Below, piece by piece: positions 9,022 through 18,581 of a DNA stretch of 64,000 nt. Positions within the stretch are counted from its first letter, which is position 1. Each line of letters starts with the position of its first letter. Source of the stretch: Alteromonas mediterranea DE (GTDB lineage: Bacteria > Pseudomonadota > Gammaproteobacteria > Enterobacterales > Alteromonadaceae); assembly GCF_000020585.3 (NCBI RefSeq), contig NC_011138.3, forward strand, positions 1,643,193 to 1,707,192. The letters are read 5' to 3'. The translations under genes were made by a program, and so were the position numbers. Under the pieces are notes generated by a model. It had not been told where the DNA came from. It saw only the letters and a list, made by a program, of their open reading frames with translations, and did not search any database.

Positions 9022-10587
9022 ATGAATGATGACTTTCTTTTCGCTGATGACGATGATGAAAACGAACAAGAAGATCTCGGTAGCTGGAAAGTCCTTATTG
9101 TTGACGATGAGCCAGAAGTGCATGCGGTTACCAAACTTGCGCTAAATGATTTTAGTTTAAACGGCAAAACGTTGGAATTTGTAAGTGCCTACAGCGGCGA
9201 AGAAGCTAAGGCTATTTTCAAAGCACATAACGACATAGCCGTTGTTTTACTTGATGTTGTAATGGAAGCCGACGACGCAGGCCTTCAGGTTGCAGACTAC
9301 ATTCGAAACGAACTTGATAATCACTTTACTCGCATCATTTTAAGAACCGGCCAGCCAGGTCAAGCCCCTGAAAAAGACGTCATCATCAACTACGATATTA
9401 ACGACTACAAATCTAAGACAGAACTCACTGCACAAAAGCTTTTTACCGTTATTATCGCGGCCCTTCGCTCGTATCGAGACATTATTGTTATCGAAGAAAA
9501 CCGGCGGGGACTAGAGAAAATCATCGATGCTTCAGTGGATTTATTTTCGTCTCGTTCACTTGAAAGGTTCATGCAGGGCATTATTCAACAGCTCGCCTCT
9601 ATTCTTGGATGTTCAAAGGACGCGGCTTACATTACAACAGCTGTAGCGACAACATCGCGCACAATAAACGCGTTCAATAATCACATTGGCGAAGACGAAT
9701 TGTATGTATTTGCCGGAAATGGCGAGTATGCCAGTAAAGAGGGCGTGCCGCTCAAAGAGGCGATCAACGCGCAAGAGTATGCCCTATGTGTGAAAGCAAT
9801 GCGGGAAAAGCAGATTGTTTATGCTGACGATCACGTGGTCGCATACTGCAATAGTAAAAGTCACAACGGTGCGCTTCTGTATCTTTCCGGGCTGCCGCGC
9901 CGAATAGGCGAGAGTGACCGACATTTAGTAAAACGTTTTTCTGATAGCGTGCAGCTGGCCTTCGACAATGTGTTAAAAACTGTTGATGTGGAAGCCACGC
10001 AAAAAGAGATTATAGAGCGTTTAGGCAAAGCGCTAGAACATGAGGCCCATGGCTCGAATAATTTAACAAGAATGGTAGAAATGGCCCAAGTGCTAGCGCA
10101 AAAGGTAGGGCTTAATGAACCCGAGGCACATGCATTACGTCTTGCGGTACCACTTCTTGATATTGGTACCTCAATAGTACCTAAGTCTATACTTCAGAAA
10201 TCGTCGCCTTTATCCGACGAGGAAGTGTTTAAAATTAGGCAACACGCCGAATTCGGTTATCAAATCTTACAAGATTCAAGTCGTCCTACCATCCAGATGG
10301 CGGCCATGCTTGCCAAGCAACACCATGAAAGGTGGGACGGTAAAGGCTATCCAGAGGGGCTAAAAGGGGAAGAAATCGACATTAGAAGTCGTATTGCCAC
10401 CTTAGTTGATGTATTTGATGCGCTGTTAAATGAGCGCCCTTACAAGCCTGCGTGGACCATAGATAAAGTAGCAGCTGTATTACAAGAGGAAAGCGGTAAA
10501 CACTTTGACCCGCAGCTCGTCGAGTACTTACTTGAAGACTTACCTGCATTTATGGCAATACAAGCGCGTTATCCCAATAAGAGGTAG
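9022..10587 (+). CDS. Response regulator with DUF3369 and a degenerate HD-GYP-like output domain
   Basis: 521 residues: an acidic N-terminus, a receiver domain (acidic pair Asp28/Asp29, phospho-acceptor Asp78), a middle DUF3369-type sensory region, and a C-terminal HD-GYP-like domain. The GYP half is well kept (HHERWDGKGYPEGL, RIATLVDVFDAL). The metal-binding HD pair is replaced by Leu379-Asp380 (PLLDIG where active enzymes have HDIGK), so c-di-GMP hydrolysis is doubtful. The start at 9022 has an AGGACG ribosome site; an upstream alternative adds 22 unlikely residues. It interrupts the usual prmC-sirB run and has its own terminator. Confidence 0.85.
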   Translation: MNDDFLFADDDDENEQEDLGSWKVLIVDDEPEVHAVTKLALNDFSLNGKTLEFVSAYSGEEAKAIFKAHNDIAVVLLDVVMEADDAGLQVADYIRNELDNHFTRIILRTGQPGQAPEKDVIINYDINDYKSKTELTAQKLFTVIIAALRSYRDIIVIEENRRGLEKIIDASVDLFSSRSLERFMQGIIQQLASILGCSKDAAYITTAVATTSRTINAFNNHIGEDELYVFAGNGEYASKEGVPLKEAINAQEYALCVKAMREKQIVYADDHVVAYCNSKSHNGALLYLSGLPRRIGESDRHLVKRFSDSVQLAFDNVLKTVDVEATQKEIIERLGKALEHEAHGSNNLTRMVEMAQVLAQKVGLNEPEAHALRLAVPLLDIGTSIVPKSILQKSSPLSDEEVFKIRQHAEFGYQILQDSSRPTIQMAAMLAKQHHERWDGKGYPEGLKGEEIDIRSRIATLVDVFDALLNERPYKPAWTIDKVAAVLQEESGKHFDPQLVEYLLEDLPAFMAIQARYPNKR

Positions 10588-10672
10588 CCCGTCTTTAAAA
10601 CCAAGGAAAGTGCGTTATTTACATTATTTTATACGCTACAATATGCCCTGAAACAGGCGCTAAACAAACAAT

Positions 10673-10702
10673 AAAACAGGTGCTGAAAGCACCTGTTTTT
10701 AT
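10673..10702. terminator. Terminator after the response regulator gene
   Basis: Arms AACAGGTGCT and AGCACCTGTT with a GAA loop, preceded by A residues and followed by five T residues. Separates the response regulator from sirB2. Confidence 0.85.
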
Positions 10703-10807
10703 TTGAAGCTGACTGCACATAAATTGTAACTTCATTAGGCTTACGCCTTATAAAGACACAATTTATATCAGTAATAGGCCGCATACTTATAAAAATAGGA
10801 ATTAGAT

Positions 10808-11179
10808 ATGTACATGATGGCAAAACACCTCCACTTGACTGCTGTAGGCTTAAGTATCTTATTTTTTATCTTCCGCTTTATTTGGAGTCAGTTCGACGCC
10901 ACGGCGTTGTCTAAAAAATGGGTTAAAATTCTTCCCCACATTATTGATACCGTTTTACTCGCCAGCGCGATATGGCTGTGCTTTATCCTGTCTCAGTACC
11001 CAATAGTTAACCCGTGGCTTACGTTTAAAGTTATAGGCGTAGTGCTTTACATTGTTTTTGGCTTGTTTGCGCTTAAAAAAGCCAAAACAGCCCTGGCTAA
11101 ATGGGGCTTTTTCGTGGCAGCACTGGCTGTACTCATGGCAACGGCCATGGTCGCGGTTACCAAACAACCTCTTTTTTAA
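10808..11179 (+). CDS. sirB2: SirB2-family membrane protein
   Basis: A 123-residue inner-membrane protein with four predicted transmembrane helices (starting near residues 8, 47, 70 and 96) and the family pattern HLTAVGLSILFFIFR and HIIDTVLLASAIWL. SirB2 proteins are small and of unclear biochemical role; the name comes from a Salmonella invasion-gene effect. The position between prmC and kdsA is the conserved gammaproteobacterial one, although sirB1, which normally sits between sirB2 and kdsA, is missing here. Confidence 0.88.
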   Translation: MYMMAKHLHLTAVGLSILFFIFRFIWSQFDATALSKKWVKILPHIIDTVLLASAIWLCFILSQYPIVNPWLTFKVIGVVLYIVFGLFALKKAKTALAKWGFFVAALAVLMATAMVAVTKQPLF

Positions 11180-11196
11180 GATTAAAGGGAAAATAA

Positions 11197-12054
<858 letters not shown>

Positions 12055-12071
12055 GCAAAACATGATGGCGT

Positions 12072-12093
12072 ATGCCGGTGCAAGCACCGGCAT
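12072..12093. terminator. Hairpin between convergent kdsA and a small secreted-protein gene
   Basis: Perfect 9-base arms (ATGCCGGTG and CACCGGCAT) with a CAAG loop. No clear T-run follows on either strand, so it may stabilise a 3' end rather than terminate by itself. Confidence 0.5.
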
Positions 12094-12115
12094 GCGTATC
12101 AGGTGTGTGAGTAGC

Positions 12116-12403
12116 TTATTCTGCTTCCGTTGCCTCTGTAGCGATTAAGCGCTCTTCACTTTTTGTCATAGCTAACAGGTTCTTGTGAAGCTGAACCTGA
12201 ATCTCTTCAGCAAGAATTGCTTTCGACTGTTTTTTCACAACGATGTGCGCATCGTTTTCTGGCAAAACATCAGCCATTTTAACGCTGGTCATTGCCGTGT
12301 TGATTAATGATTGTAGATTGATCTTTTCTGGCTGTGCGTTAGCATTTGCAGCAGCACTTGCGAAAGCCATTACCGAAACACTGGCAAGTAGTAGTTTTTT
12401 CAT
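12116..12403 (-). CDS. Small exported protein, function unknown
   Basis: 95 residues. The N-terminus MKKLLLASVSVMAFASAAAN is a Sec signal peptide with a likely cut after an ANA motif near residue 23. The remaining roughly 70 residues are Lys/Glu-rich and helical in character, with no cysteine and no recognised domain. The ATG at 12403 is chosen over an in-frame GTG two codons upstream because an AGGTG ribosome site is spaced correctly for it. Convergent with kdsA, and divergent from the LysR gene across 216 bases. Confidence 0.7.
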   Translation of the reverse strand: MKKLLLASVSVMAFASAAANANAQPEKINLQSLINTAMTSVKMADVLPENDAHIVVKKQSKAILAEEIQVQLHKNLLAMTKSEERLIATEATEAE

Positions 12404-12619
12404 TTTCACACCTAATAAAAATAATTAATAAATTGTTGGTTAATGTTAATGCGTTTAACAATTAATCATCATAAAATGCTGAAATTAAATGTCGTTTCTT
12501 AATTTCGGGTAAATTATAGACAGTTGGTGGTGAAAAATAAAACGAGTAAAAGTATGGGGTGTCATTAGAAAAACTAATGCATCTGTCATGCTTCGGTCAC
12601 ACTGGATTAAAAACATTTT

Positions 12620-13522
12620 ATGCACCGACGTTTACCCCCTCTAAACGCTTTGAAAGCATTTGAAGCGGCGGCCCGCCACTTGAGCTTTACCAAAGCGGCA
12701 GATGAGCTGTTTGTTACGCAAGCTGCCGTAAGTCATCAGATAAAGGCACTTGAAGATTTTTTATCGATGAAGCTGTTTTTGCGACGCAATAGAACGCTGC
12801 TATTAACTGAAGAGGGGCAGGCGTACTTTTTAGAACTCAAAGACATCTTTAAAAACTTGCAAGACGCTACCGAAAGGCTACTTGCTAAAGGAAGTAAGGG
12901 CGCTATTACTGTTGCTATGCCACCGAGCTTTGCAAGCCAATGGCTGGTGCCGCGCATTCATAAGTTTAGTTTGGCGCACCCAGATATTGACGTTCGTATA
13001 AAAGCCGTCGACTTTGACGAGGGCTTTTTGGAAGATGACGTAGACGTGGCGATATACTACGGCAAGGGACGCTGGGCTGGGCTTCAAGCCGACCAGCTGC
13101 ACAAGGAATTTCTAACGCCGCTATGCTCACCATTGCTTTTTCAAGGCCCTAAGCCGTTGTCGAGCTTGTCTGATTTACGCCATCACGTATTGCTTCACGA
13201 CTTAAGCCGCACGGCTTGGAAAAATTGGTTAAAGCACGTGGGTGTGGTTGGCGTTAATGTAAACCAAGGCCCAGTTTTCAGCCACTCAATGCTGGTATTG
13301 CAAGCTGCCGCGCTAGGTCAAGGCATTGCGTTAGGGAATACGGTTTTAGCAAGGCCAGAAATTGAAGCAGGTCGCCTAGTCATGCCGTTTGAAGAAAGAG
13401 TAGAGAGTCGAGATGCATTCTATTTAGTGTGCGAAGAATCACAAGCTGAACTGGGTAAGATTGCGGCATTCAGAGACTGGATCTTAGCGTTAGTGGAAGC
13501 AGAACAAGAGGACCTGTTGTAA
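12620..13522 (+). CDS. LysR-family regulator, GcvA-like
   Basis: A 300-residue DNA-binding regulator. The N-terminal winged helix-turn-helix (RRLPPLNALKAFEAAARHLS, then FTKAADELFVTQAAVSHQIK) is very close to the GcvA type, which controls glycine cleavage in enterics. The effector domain follows from about residue 90. Gene order regulator, ygdD, rlmM matches gcvA-ygdD-rlmM of E. coli apart from the hydrolase inserted between, supporting GcvA orthology. The glycine cleavage genes themselves are not in the window, so the target is inferred. The next gene starts 2 bases after its stop. Confidence 0.88.
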   Translation: MHRRLPPLNALKAFEAAARHLSFTKAADELFVTQAAVSHQIKALEDFLSMKLFLRRNRTLLLTEEGQAYFLELKDIFKNLQDATERLLAKGSKGAITVAMPPSFASQWLVPRIHKFSLAHPDIDVRIKAVDFDEGFLEDDVDVAIYYGKGRWAGLQADQLHKEFLTPLCSPLLFQGPKPLSSLSDLRHHVLLHDLSRTAWKNWLKHVGVVGVNVNQGPVFSHSMLVLQAAALGQGIALGNTVLARPEIEAGRLVMPFEERVESRDAFYLVCEESQAELGKIAAFRDWILALVEAEQEDLL

Positions 13523-13524
13523 TT

Positions 13525-14205
13525 ATGACAACTGTGGACAACAAAGCCGAATCACACACTTTCGATATTGAAGTGCATCACGCGAATAATCCTGTTGCCT
13601 GTCTCGTTTTAGGGCATGGTGCTGGCGCGGGCAAAGAGCATGACTTTATGCAAGATATGGCGCAAGCACTTGTTTCAAAGGGGATCGCTGTGGTGCTTTT
13701 TAACTTCCCTTACATGCAAACTATTAGGTCAACAGGTAAGCGCAGGCCCCCAGATAAGGCAGAAAAGCTTATGGCCCACTTCGATGCGCTGATAGAGCAT
13801 TGCAGTAAACGTATTGAGGCGCTGCATAATATGCCTGTGTTCATCGGGGGCAAATCGATGGGCGGGCGAATGGCCACCATGGTGTATGAATCGGTAAGCA
13901 ATGTGAAAGGGGCGATAGCATTAGGCTACCCATTTCACCCCCCAGGCAAGCCTGACAAAACTCGAACGGAACATTTATTAACTGCTACTAAACCCCTTAT
14001 TATTATTCAAGGCGAACGAGATACGTTTGGAACAAAAGCTGAAGTAGAAAGTTACGCATTGCCATCAGAAATCCAATGCGCGTTTTTAGAAGATGGCGAT
14101 CACAGTTTCAAGCCGCGAAAGGCCAGCGGCAAGACGCAACAAGAACATATTGAAAAGGCGGCCACACTTACGGCGGCGTTTATTAACCAAGTAGTGAACA
14201 CATAA
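13525..14205 (+). CDS. Alpha/beta hydrolase, Tex30/KANL3-like
   Basis: 226 residues. The fold begins with VACLVLGHGAGAGKEHDFMQ, and the nucleophile elbow is GGKSMGGRMA (Ser near residue 115). A late Asp and His (GERDTFGT; DGDHSFKPRK) complete a plausible triad. This Tex30/YqiA-like dienelactone-hydrolase branch has no firmly assigned substrate. It is 2 bases behind the LysR gene and 4 bases before ygdD, so part of a tight operon. Confidence 0.85.
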   Translation: MTTVDNKAESHTFDIEVHHANNPVACLVLGHGAGAGKEHDFMQDMAQALVSKGIAVVLFNFPYMQTIRSTGKRRPPDKAEKLMAHFDALIEHCSKRIEALHNMPVFIGGKSMGGRMATMVYESVSNVKGAIALGYPFHPPGKPDKTRTEHLLTATKPLIIIQGERDTFGTKAEVESYALPSEIQCAFLEDGDHSFKPRKASGKTQQEHIEKAATLTAAFINQVVNT

Positions 14206-14209
14206 TTTG

Positions 14210-14662
14210 ATGAAAAATGAGAATCTCAGAGGAGGCGTGCTGGCCAAGCCGTTTCTTTTAGCTGGCGCACTCTTCGCAGGGCTGGCGGTTATATTAGGCG
14301 CTTTTGCAGCCCACGGATTAAAAGGGGTGTTAACGGCACAACAGCTAAGTACCTTTGAAACTGGCGTACGCTATCAAATGTACCACGCTTTAGCAGTGCT
14401 TCTATTGCCTGCATTATCTAACTATATTTCAAGTAAATGGGTTAATCGTGTCGCGCTATGTTTTGTTATTGGCTGCGTTTTATTTAGCGGAAGTTTATAC
14501 GCCTTATCAATTAGCGGCATAAAATGGTTTGGACCGATAACGCCACTAGGCGGTTTGTTTTTTATCATTGGATGGGCGCTATTACTGGTGGGTCTTTTAG
14601 TTACGGGAAATACGGATAGCCAGGGCCATGGGAGTAACCTGGAAGGAGGCGATGATGTCTGA
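14210..14662 (+). CDS. ygdD: DUF423 inner-membrane protein (YgdD-like)
   Basis: 150 residues with about four transmembrane helices and the family hallmark GAFAAHGLKG followed by FETGVRYQMYHALAVL. DUF423/YgdD proteins are conserved beside gcvA and rlmM but lack a known biochemical role. The ATG at 14210 is preferred to an adjacent in-frame TTG. The last 8 bases overlap the rlmM start, so the two are coupled. Confidence 0.88.
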   Translation: MKNENLRGGVLAKPFLLAGALFAGLAVILGAFAAHGLKGVLTAQQLSTFETGVRYQMYHALAVLLLPALSNYISSKWVNRVALCFVIGCVLFSGSLYALSISGIKWFGPITPLGGLFFIIGWALLLVGLLVTGNTDSQGHGSNLEGGDDV

Positions 14663-15752
14663 TACCAGTATTTTAGCTTATTGCCGCCCAGGCTATGAAA
14701 ATGACACGGCGAATGAACTTACGTCACGTTATGGCGAAGCCGGTTTTTACGGTTATCCAGTATCAAAGAAAAACAGCGGCTTTGCACACTATCACTTGTA
14801 TGACGCTGCCCAGCTTGAGCAAACGGTGACACAGTTTGCCGTTCACGACAGTATTTTTCCTCGCCAGCTAGTGGCTGTATTTGCTGCAATTAATGATGTG
14901 GAAAAAGAAGATAGGGTGGGCCAAGTGCTTGATGCCCTGAAAGAGGTAGAAAAGCCGTTTTCTATCTTTGGCGCTGTTGATGTGGAATACCCTGACACCG
15001 AGGAAGGGAAAACCCTTGCTAAATTTTGCCGCAAGTTTACTGTGCCACTTCGCCAAGCTTTAAGGAAAGCGGGGTGGCTAACCGCTAAAGAAAATTTGGG
15101 CAAACCTAAACTACATATTTTCTTTGCGTCATTTGAAATTTGTTATATTGGCTTTACATTACCCAGTCACGCAAGCCGCGACCATTTAGGCATTTGCCGT
15201 TTAAAGTTTCCCAGTGACTCGCCAAGTCGCTCTACGCTTAAGTTAGAAGATGCACTGGTTAACATGCTAAGCAATAAACAACAATCTAAGGTACTTCGAA
15301 GTGGTGGGCGAGCTGTAGACTTAGGGGCGTGCCCGGGCGGCTGGACGTATCAGCTGGTTAAACGAGGGATGTATGTTGAAGCCATTGACAATGGGCTAAT
15401 TGCCGATAGTTTAATGAGCACAGGGTTAGTTGAACATCATGCAGCAGACGGCTTTACTTATCGACCACAATTTGGTCGTGTAGATCTACTTGTATGTGAT
15501 ATGATAGAACAACCCGATAGAGTAGCGAAGCTGATGGGTGATTGGTTGGTAAAACACTGGGCCACTCATGCTATCTTTAACATAAAGCTACCTATGAAGC
15601 GGCGTTATGAAACAGTAGTTGAAGCCATGACGTCGTTAAATAGCCGTTTAGATGCCCTAGACGATGCATTTGCGGTGAAGGTGAGACATCTCTACCACGA
15701 CAGAGATGAAGTTACAGTAACAATTGTTCGCACTTCAAAAGATGAGGTGTGA
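14655..15752 (+). CDS. rlmM: 23S rRNA 2'-O-ribose C2498 methyltransferase
   Basis: 365 residues. RlmM methylates the ribose of C2498 in 23S rRNA using S-adenosylmethionine. It has an N-terminal THUMP-like part and a C-terminal Rossmann methyltransferase with the SAM motif DLGACPGGWTYQL (near residue 223). A strong AAGGAGG site sits 5 bases before the ATG at 14655 and only 2 before the tandem ATG at 14652, so 14655 is used. Last gene of the gcvA-like operon. Confidence 0.96.
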   Translation: MSDTSILAYCRPGYENDTANELTSRYGEAGFYGYPVSKKNSGFAHYHLYDAAQLEQTVTQFAVHDSIFPRQLVAVFAAINDVEKEDRVGQVLDALKEVEKPFSIFGAVDVEYPDTEEGKTLAKFCRKFTVPLRQALRKAGWLTAKENLGKPKLHIFFASFEICYIGFTLPSHASRDHLGICRLKFPSDSPSRSTLKLEDALVNMLSNKQQSKVLRSGGRAVDLGACPGGWTYQLVKRGMYVEAIDNGLIADSLMSTGLVEHHAADGFTYRPQFGRVDLLVCDMIEQPDRVAKLMGDWLVKHWATHAIFNIKLPMKRRYETVVEAMTSLNSRLDALDDAFAVKVRHLYHDRDEVTVTIVRTSKDEV

Positions 15753-15867
15753 TTTTGTTATTTTTCAAAAAAGTGTCATAACTATTTAAGTTTTTGATAT
15801 TTATAGAAAAGAATTAATGCTGGTACGGATTTTAGTAAACGTATTTAAGGTTTATGCTAAAAAAGGT

Positions 15868-15896
15868 GTAAATCTGGTACAGAAATCCTTTATAAT
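15868..15896 (+). promoter_or_regulatory. Likely promoter of the EF-G gene
   Basis: A near-perfect -10 element TATAAT at 15891-15896 followed by a GC-rich discriminator (CCGGCCG). The -35 is weak (GTAAAT at 15868-15873, 17-base spacing). It lies about 40 bases before the start codon. Confidence 0.55.
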
Positions 15897-15935
15897 CCGG
15901 CCGTTTTTTTACTCTGAACCAATGAAAGTGAACTA

Positions 15936-18023
15936 ATGTCAGACTTATCTCATTACAGAAACATTGGTATTTTCGCCCACGTAGACGCGGGTAAAACTAC
16001 CACAACAGAACGTATCTTGAAGCTTACTGGTAAAATCCATAAAACTGGTGAGGTTCACGATGGTGAATCAACAACTGACTTCATGGAGCAGGAAGCTGAG
16101 CGTGGTATTACCATCCAGTCAGCGGCAACAACCTGTTTCTGGAAAGATCATCGCATGAACATCATCGATACTCCGGGACACGTTGACTTTACAGTTGAAG
16201 TATATCGTTCACTTAAAGTACTAGACGGCGGTATCGGTGTATTCTGTGGTTCTGGCGGTGTTGAGCCTCAGTCAGAAACTAACTGGCGTTATGCTAACGA
16301 ATCTGGCGTAGCACGCTGTATTTTCGTTAACAAACTAGACCGTATGGGTGCAGACTTCTACCGTGTTGTTGGCCAAGTTAAGAAAGTACTTGCTGCTAAC
16401 CCACTAGTAATGACGCTTCCAATCGGTATCGAAGACGAGTTTAAAGGTGTTGTTAACCTTCTAGACATGAAAGCGTACATCTGGGATGACACAGGCCTTC
16501 CTGAGAACTACGAAGTAGTAGATATCCCAGAAGATATGGTTGAGAAAGCGAACGAGTACCGTGAGCAACTAATCGAGACTGCTGTTGAGCAAGACGACGA
16601 CCTAATGATGGCTTACATGGATGGCGAAGAGCCGTCTCTAGAAGACATCAAGCGTTGTATCCGTAAGGGTACTCGTGACCTAGCGTTCTTCCCAACATAC
16701 TGTGGTTCTGCATTTAAGAACAAAGGTATTCAGCTAGTTCTTGATGCGGTTATCGACTTCCTACCTTCTCCAACAGAAGTAGACCCACAGCCTCTTACAG
16801 ATGAAGAGACTGGTGAACCTACTGGTGAAGTAGCAACAGTATCTACTGACGAGCCGTTCCGTGCGCTTGCGTTCAAAATCATGGACGACCGTTTCGGTGC
16901 CCTAACGTTTATCCGTATCTACTCTGGTGTGCTTAACAAGGGTGACACTATCCTTAACAGCGCCACTGGTAAGACTGAGCGTATCGGCCGTATGGTTGAG
17001 ATGCACGCTGATGAGCGTACTGAACTTACTTCTGCACAAGCGGGTGACATCCTAGCTGTTGTTGGTATGAAGAACGTTCAAACTGGTCACACGCTATGTG
17101 ATCCGAAGAATGCTTGTACACTAGAGCCAATGATCTTCCCTGAGCCAGTAATCTCGATTGCTGTTAAGCCAAAAGACAAAGGCGCTAACGAGAAGATGTC
17201 TATCGCTATCGGTAAACTAGTAGCAGAAGATCCATCTTTCCAAGTTGAAACAGACGAAGATTCAGGCGAAACCATCCTTAAAGGTATGGGTGAGCTTCAC
17301 CTTGACATCAAAGTAGACATCTTGAAGCGTACTTACGGCGTTGAACTAGAAGTGGGTCAGCCTCAGGTTGCATACCGTGAAACTATCACGCTACCTGTTG
17401 AAGACAGCTACACGCACAAGAAGCAGTCTGGTGGTTCTGGTCAGTTCGGTAAGATTGATTACCGCATCAAGCCAGGCGAAACTAACTCTGGCTTCAAGTT
17501 CACATCTACAGTTGTGGGCGGTAACGTACCTAAAGAATTCTTCCCTGCAATCGAAAAAGGTTTCGCAGGTATGATGGAAGTAGGTCCTCTAGCGGGTTAC
17601 CCAGTACTAGACGTTGAAGTTGAACTATACGACGGTGGTTTCCACGCAGTTGACTCATCAGCAATCGCGTTTGAAATTGCAGCGAAAGGTGCATTCCGTC
17701 AGTCAATGCCAAAAGCAGGTCCTCAAATTCTTGAGCCTGTGATGAAAGTTGACGTATTCAGCCCAGAAGACAACGTGGGTGACGTAATCGGTGACCTTAA
17801 CCGTCGTCGTGGTATGATCAAAGACCAAGAAGCTGGCGCTACTGGCGTTCGCATCAAGGCTGACGTACCTCTATCTGAAATGTTTGGTTACATTGGTCAC
17901 CTACGTACTATTACATCTGGTCGTGGTCAGTTCTCTATGGAATTCAGCCACTACTCAGCATGTCCTCAGAACGTAGCTGATAAAGTTATTGAAGAAGCGA
18001 AAGCACGTAAAGCAGCTAAGTAA
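15936..18023 (+). CDS. fusA2: Elongation factor G, stand-alone FusA2-type
   Basis: A 695-residue translational GTPase that drives tRNA-mRNA translocation. G1 (AHVDAGKTT), G2 region ([10 protein letters not shown]), G3 (DTPGHVDF) and G4 (NKLD) are intact, and domains II-V follow without truncation. It is not in a str operon (no rpsL, rpsG or tuf nearby) and its length matches the second EF-G of Vibrio and Alteromonadales. Codon use is strikingly biased (GGT, CGT, AAC, CTA, GAC), unlike its neighbours, implying high expression. The copy number of fusA in this genome cannot be seen here. Own promoter and terminator. Confidence 0.93.
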   Translation: MSDLSHYRNIGIFAHVDAGKTTTTERILKLTGKIHKTGEVHDGESTTDFMEQEAERGITIQSAATTCFWKDHRMNIIDTPGHVDFTVEVYRSLKVLDGGIGVFCGSGGVEPQSETNWRYANESGVARCIFVNKLDRMGADFYRVVGQVKKVLAANPLVMTLPIGIEDEFKGVVNLLDMKAYIWDDTGLPENYEVVDIPEDMVEKANEYREQLIETAVEQDDDLMMAYMDGEEPSLEDIKRCIRKGTRDLAFFPTYCGSAFKNKGIQLVLDAVIDFLPSPTEVDPQPLTDEETGEPTGEVATVSTDEPFRALAFKIMDDRFGALTFIRIYSGVLNKGDTILNSATGKTERIGRMVEMHADERTELTSAQAGDILAVVGMKNVQTGHTLCDPKNACTLEPMIFPEPVISIAVKPKDKGANEKMSIAIGKLVAEDPSFQVETDEDSGETILKGMGELHLDIKVDILKRTYGVELEVGQPQVAYRETITLPVEDSYTHKKQSGGSGQFGKIDYRIKPGETNSGFKFTSTVVGGNVPKEFFPAIEKGFAGMMEVGPLAGYPVLDVEVELYDGGFHAVDSSAIAFEIAAKGAFRQSMPKAGPQILEPVMKVDVFSPEDNVGDVIGDLNRRRGMIKDQEAGATGVRIKADVPLSEMFGYIGHLRTITSGRGQFSMEFSHYSACPQNVADKVIEEAKARKAAK

Positions 18024-18078
18024 TTAGCCTTTGCGAGCGTTAGTTAGCTTAAGTTGGCTAACGCTTCGAGATACACTA

Positions 18079-18107
18079 AAAAGCCGGTCAATAGACCGGC
18101 TTTTTTT
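18079..18107 (+). terminator. Terminator of the EF-G gene
   Basis: Arms AGCCGGTC and GACCGGCT with an AATA loop, followed by seven T residues. The A-run on the other side lets it also work for the leftward cynS operon ending at 18127. Confidence 0.92.
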
Positions 18108-18316
18108 ATGCCTGTAAAACCTACATTTAATACATCTTGTAGGGCAAAAACTTTCCTGACATTACCACGCTAACCCGGTCGCCTTTCGGGTCGTTTTCAC
18201 GTTGTAAGTCCATCGAAAAATCAATCGCGCTCATAATACCGTCGCCAAACTCTTCATGAATTAATTCCTTTAATGTAGTGCCATACACATTCACCAATTC
18301 ATACCAGCGGTAATTT

Positions 18317-18348
18317 ATACCAGTCCGCATAAATAATTACCCACTCAG
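18317..18348. repeat. Left terminal inverted repeat of the element in cynS
   Basis: Begins ATACCAGTCCGCATAAAT and ends CCCACTCAG. Matches the reverse complement of 18550-18581 at 30 of 32 positions (differences at A/G in ATAAAT versus ATAGAT and A/G in TTACC versus TTGCC). Confidence 0.92.
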
Positions 18349-18460
18349 CGAGAGTTAAAATGTTCGTAATCGCGGCGTGTTGCCGCAGGTATAGTGGTTC
18401 TACATCAAGGTGACACAACAAAGAGTACGGACATTTTAAGCTCGCCCTTCGGGAAGGTCT

Positions 18461-18541
18461 GGCAAGCTTCCTAGCTTCATTCTGGGAATTTGAAAGGGAA
18501 CAGCCATTCCTGCATTCCCACGCTTTGCTAGGAAACTTGCC
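18461..18541. repeat. Nested foldback inside the element
   Basis: Outer arms GGCAAGCTTCCTAGC (18461-18475) and GCTAGGAAACTTGCC (18527-18541) pair with one mismatch; inner arms TGGGAAT (18483-18489) and ATTCCCA (18514-18520) pair perfectly. Together they form one long imperfect hairpin, so any transcript through the element would be strongly structured. Confidence 0.8.
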
Positions 18542-18549
18542 AGCGCCTT

Positions 18550-18581
18550 CTGAGTGGGCAATTATCTATGCGGACTGGTAT
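18550..18581. repeat. Right terminal inverted repeat of the element in cynS
   Basis: Ends ATGCGGACTGGTAT. The inverted partner of 18317-18348. Read on the minus strand it supplies the TAG that truncates the N-terminal cyanase fragment. Confidence 0.92.

Larger units (their letters stand above)
18317..18581. mobile_element. MITE-like 265-bp element with 32-bp terminal inverted repeats inside cynS
   Basis: No coding frame of any length. The ends are 32-base inverted repeats differing at two positions, beginning ATACCAGTCCGCAT. The interior holds a second, nested foldback (18461-18541). No target duplication is evident: deleting the whole element restores the cynS frame, while assuming a TA or AT duplication leaves it out of frame. 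This is the form of a non-autonomous element moved by a transposase encoded elsewhere; the parent family cannot be named from this window. Confidence 0.85.

Noticed and set aside
18317..18581. TA, AT or TAT target-site duplication flanking the element in cynS
   Set aside because: Each candidate duplication leaves cynS out of frame or creates a stop on restoration; only deletion of the full 265 bases restores the frame, so no duplication is claimed.
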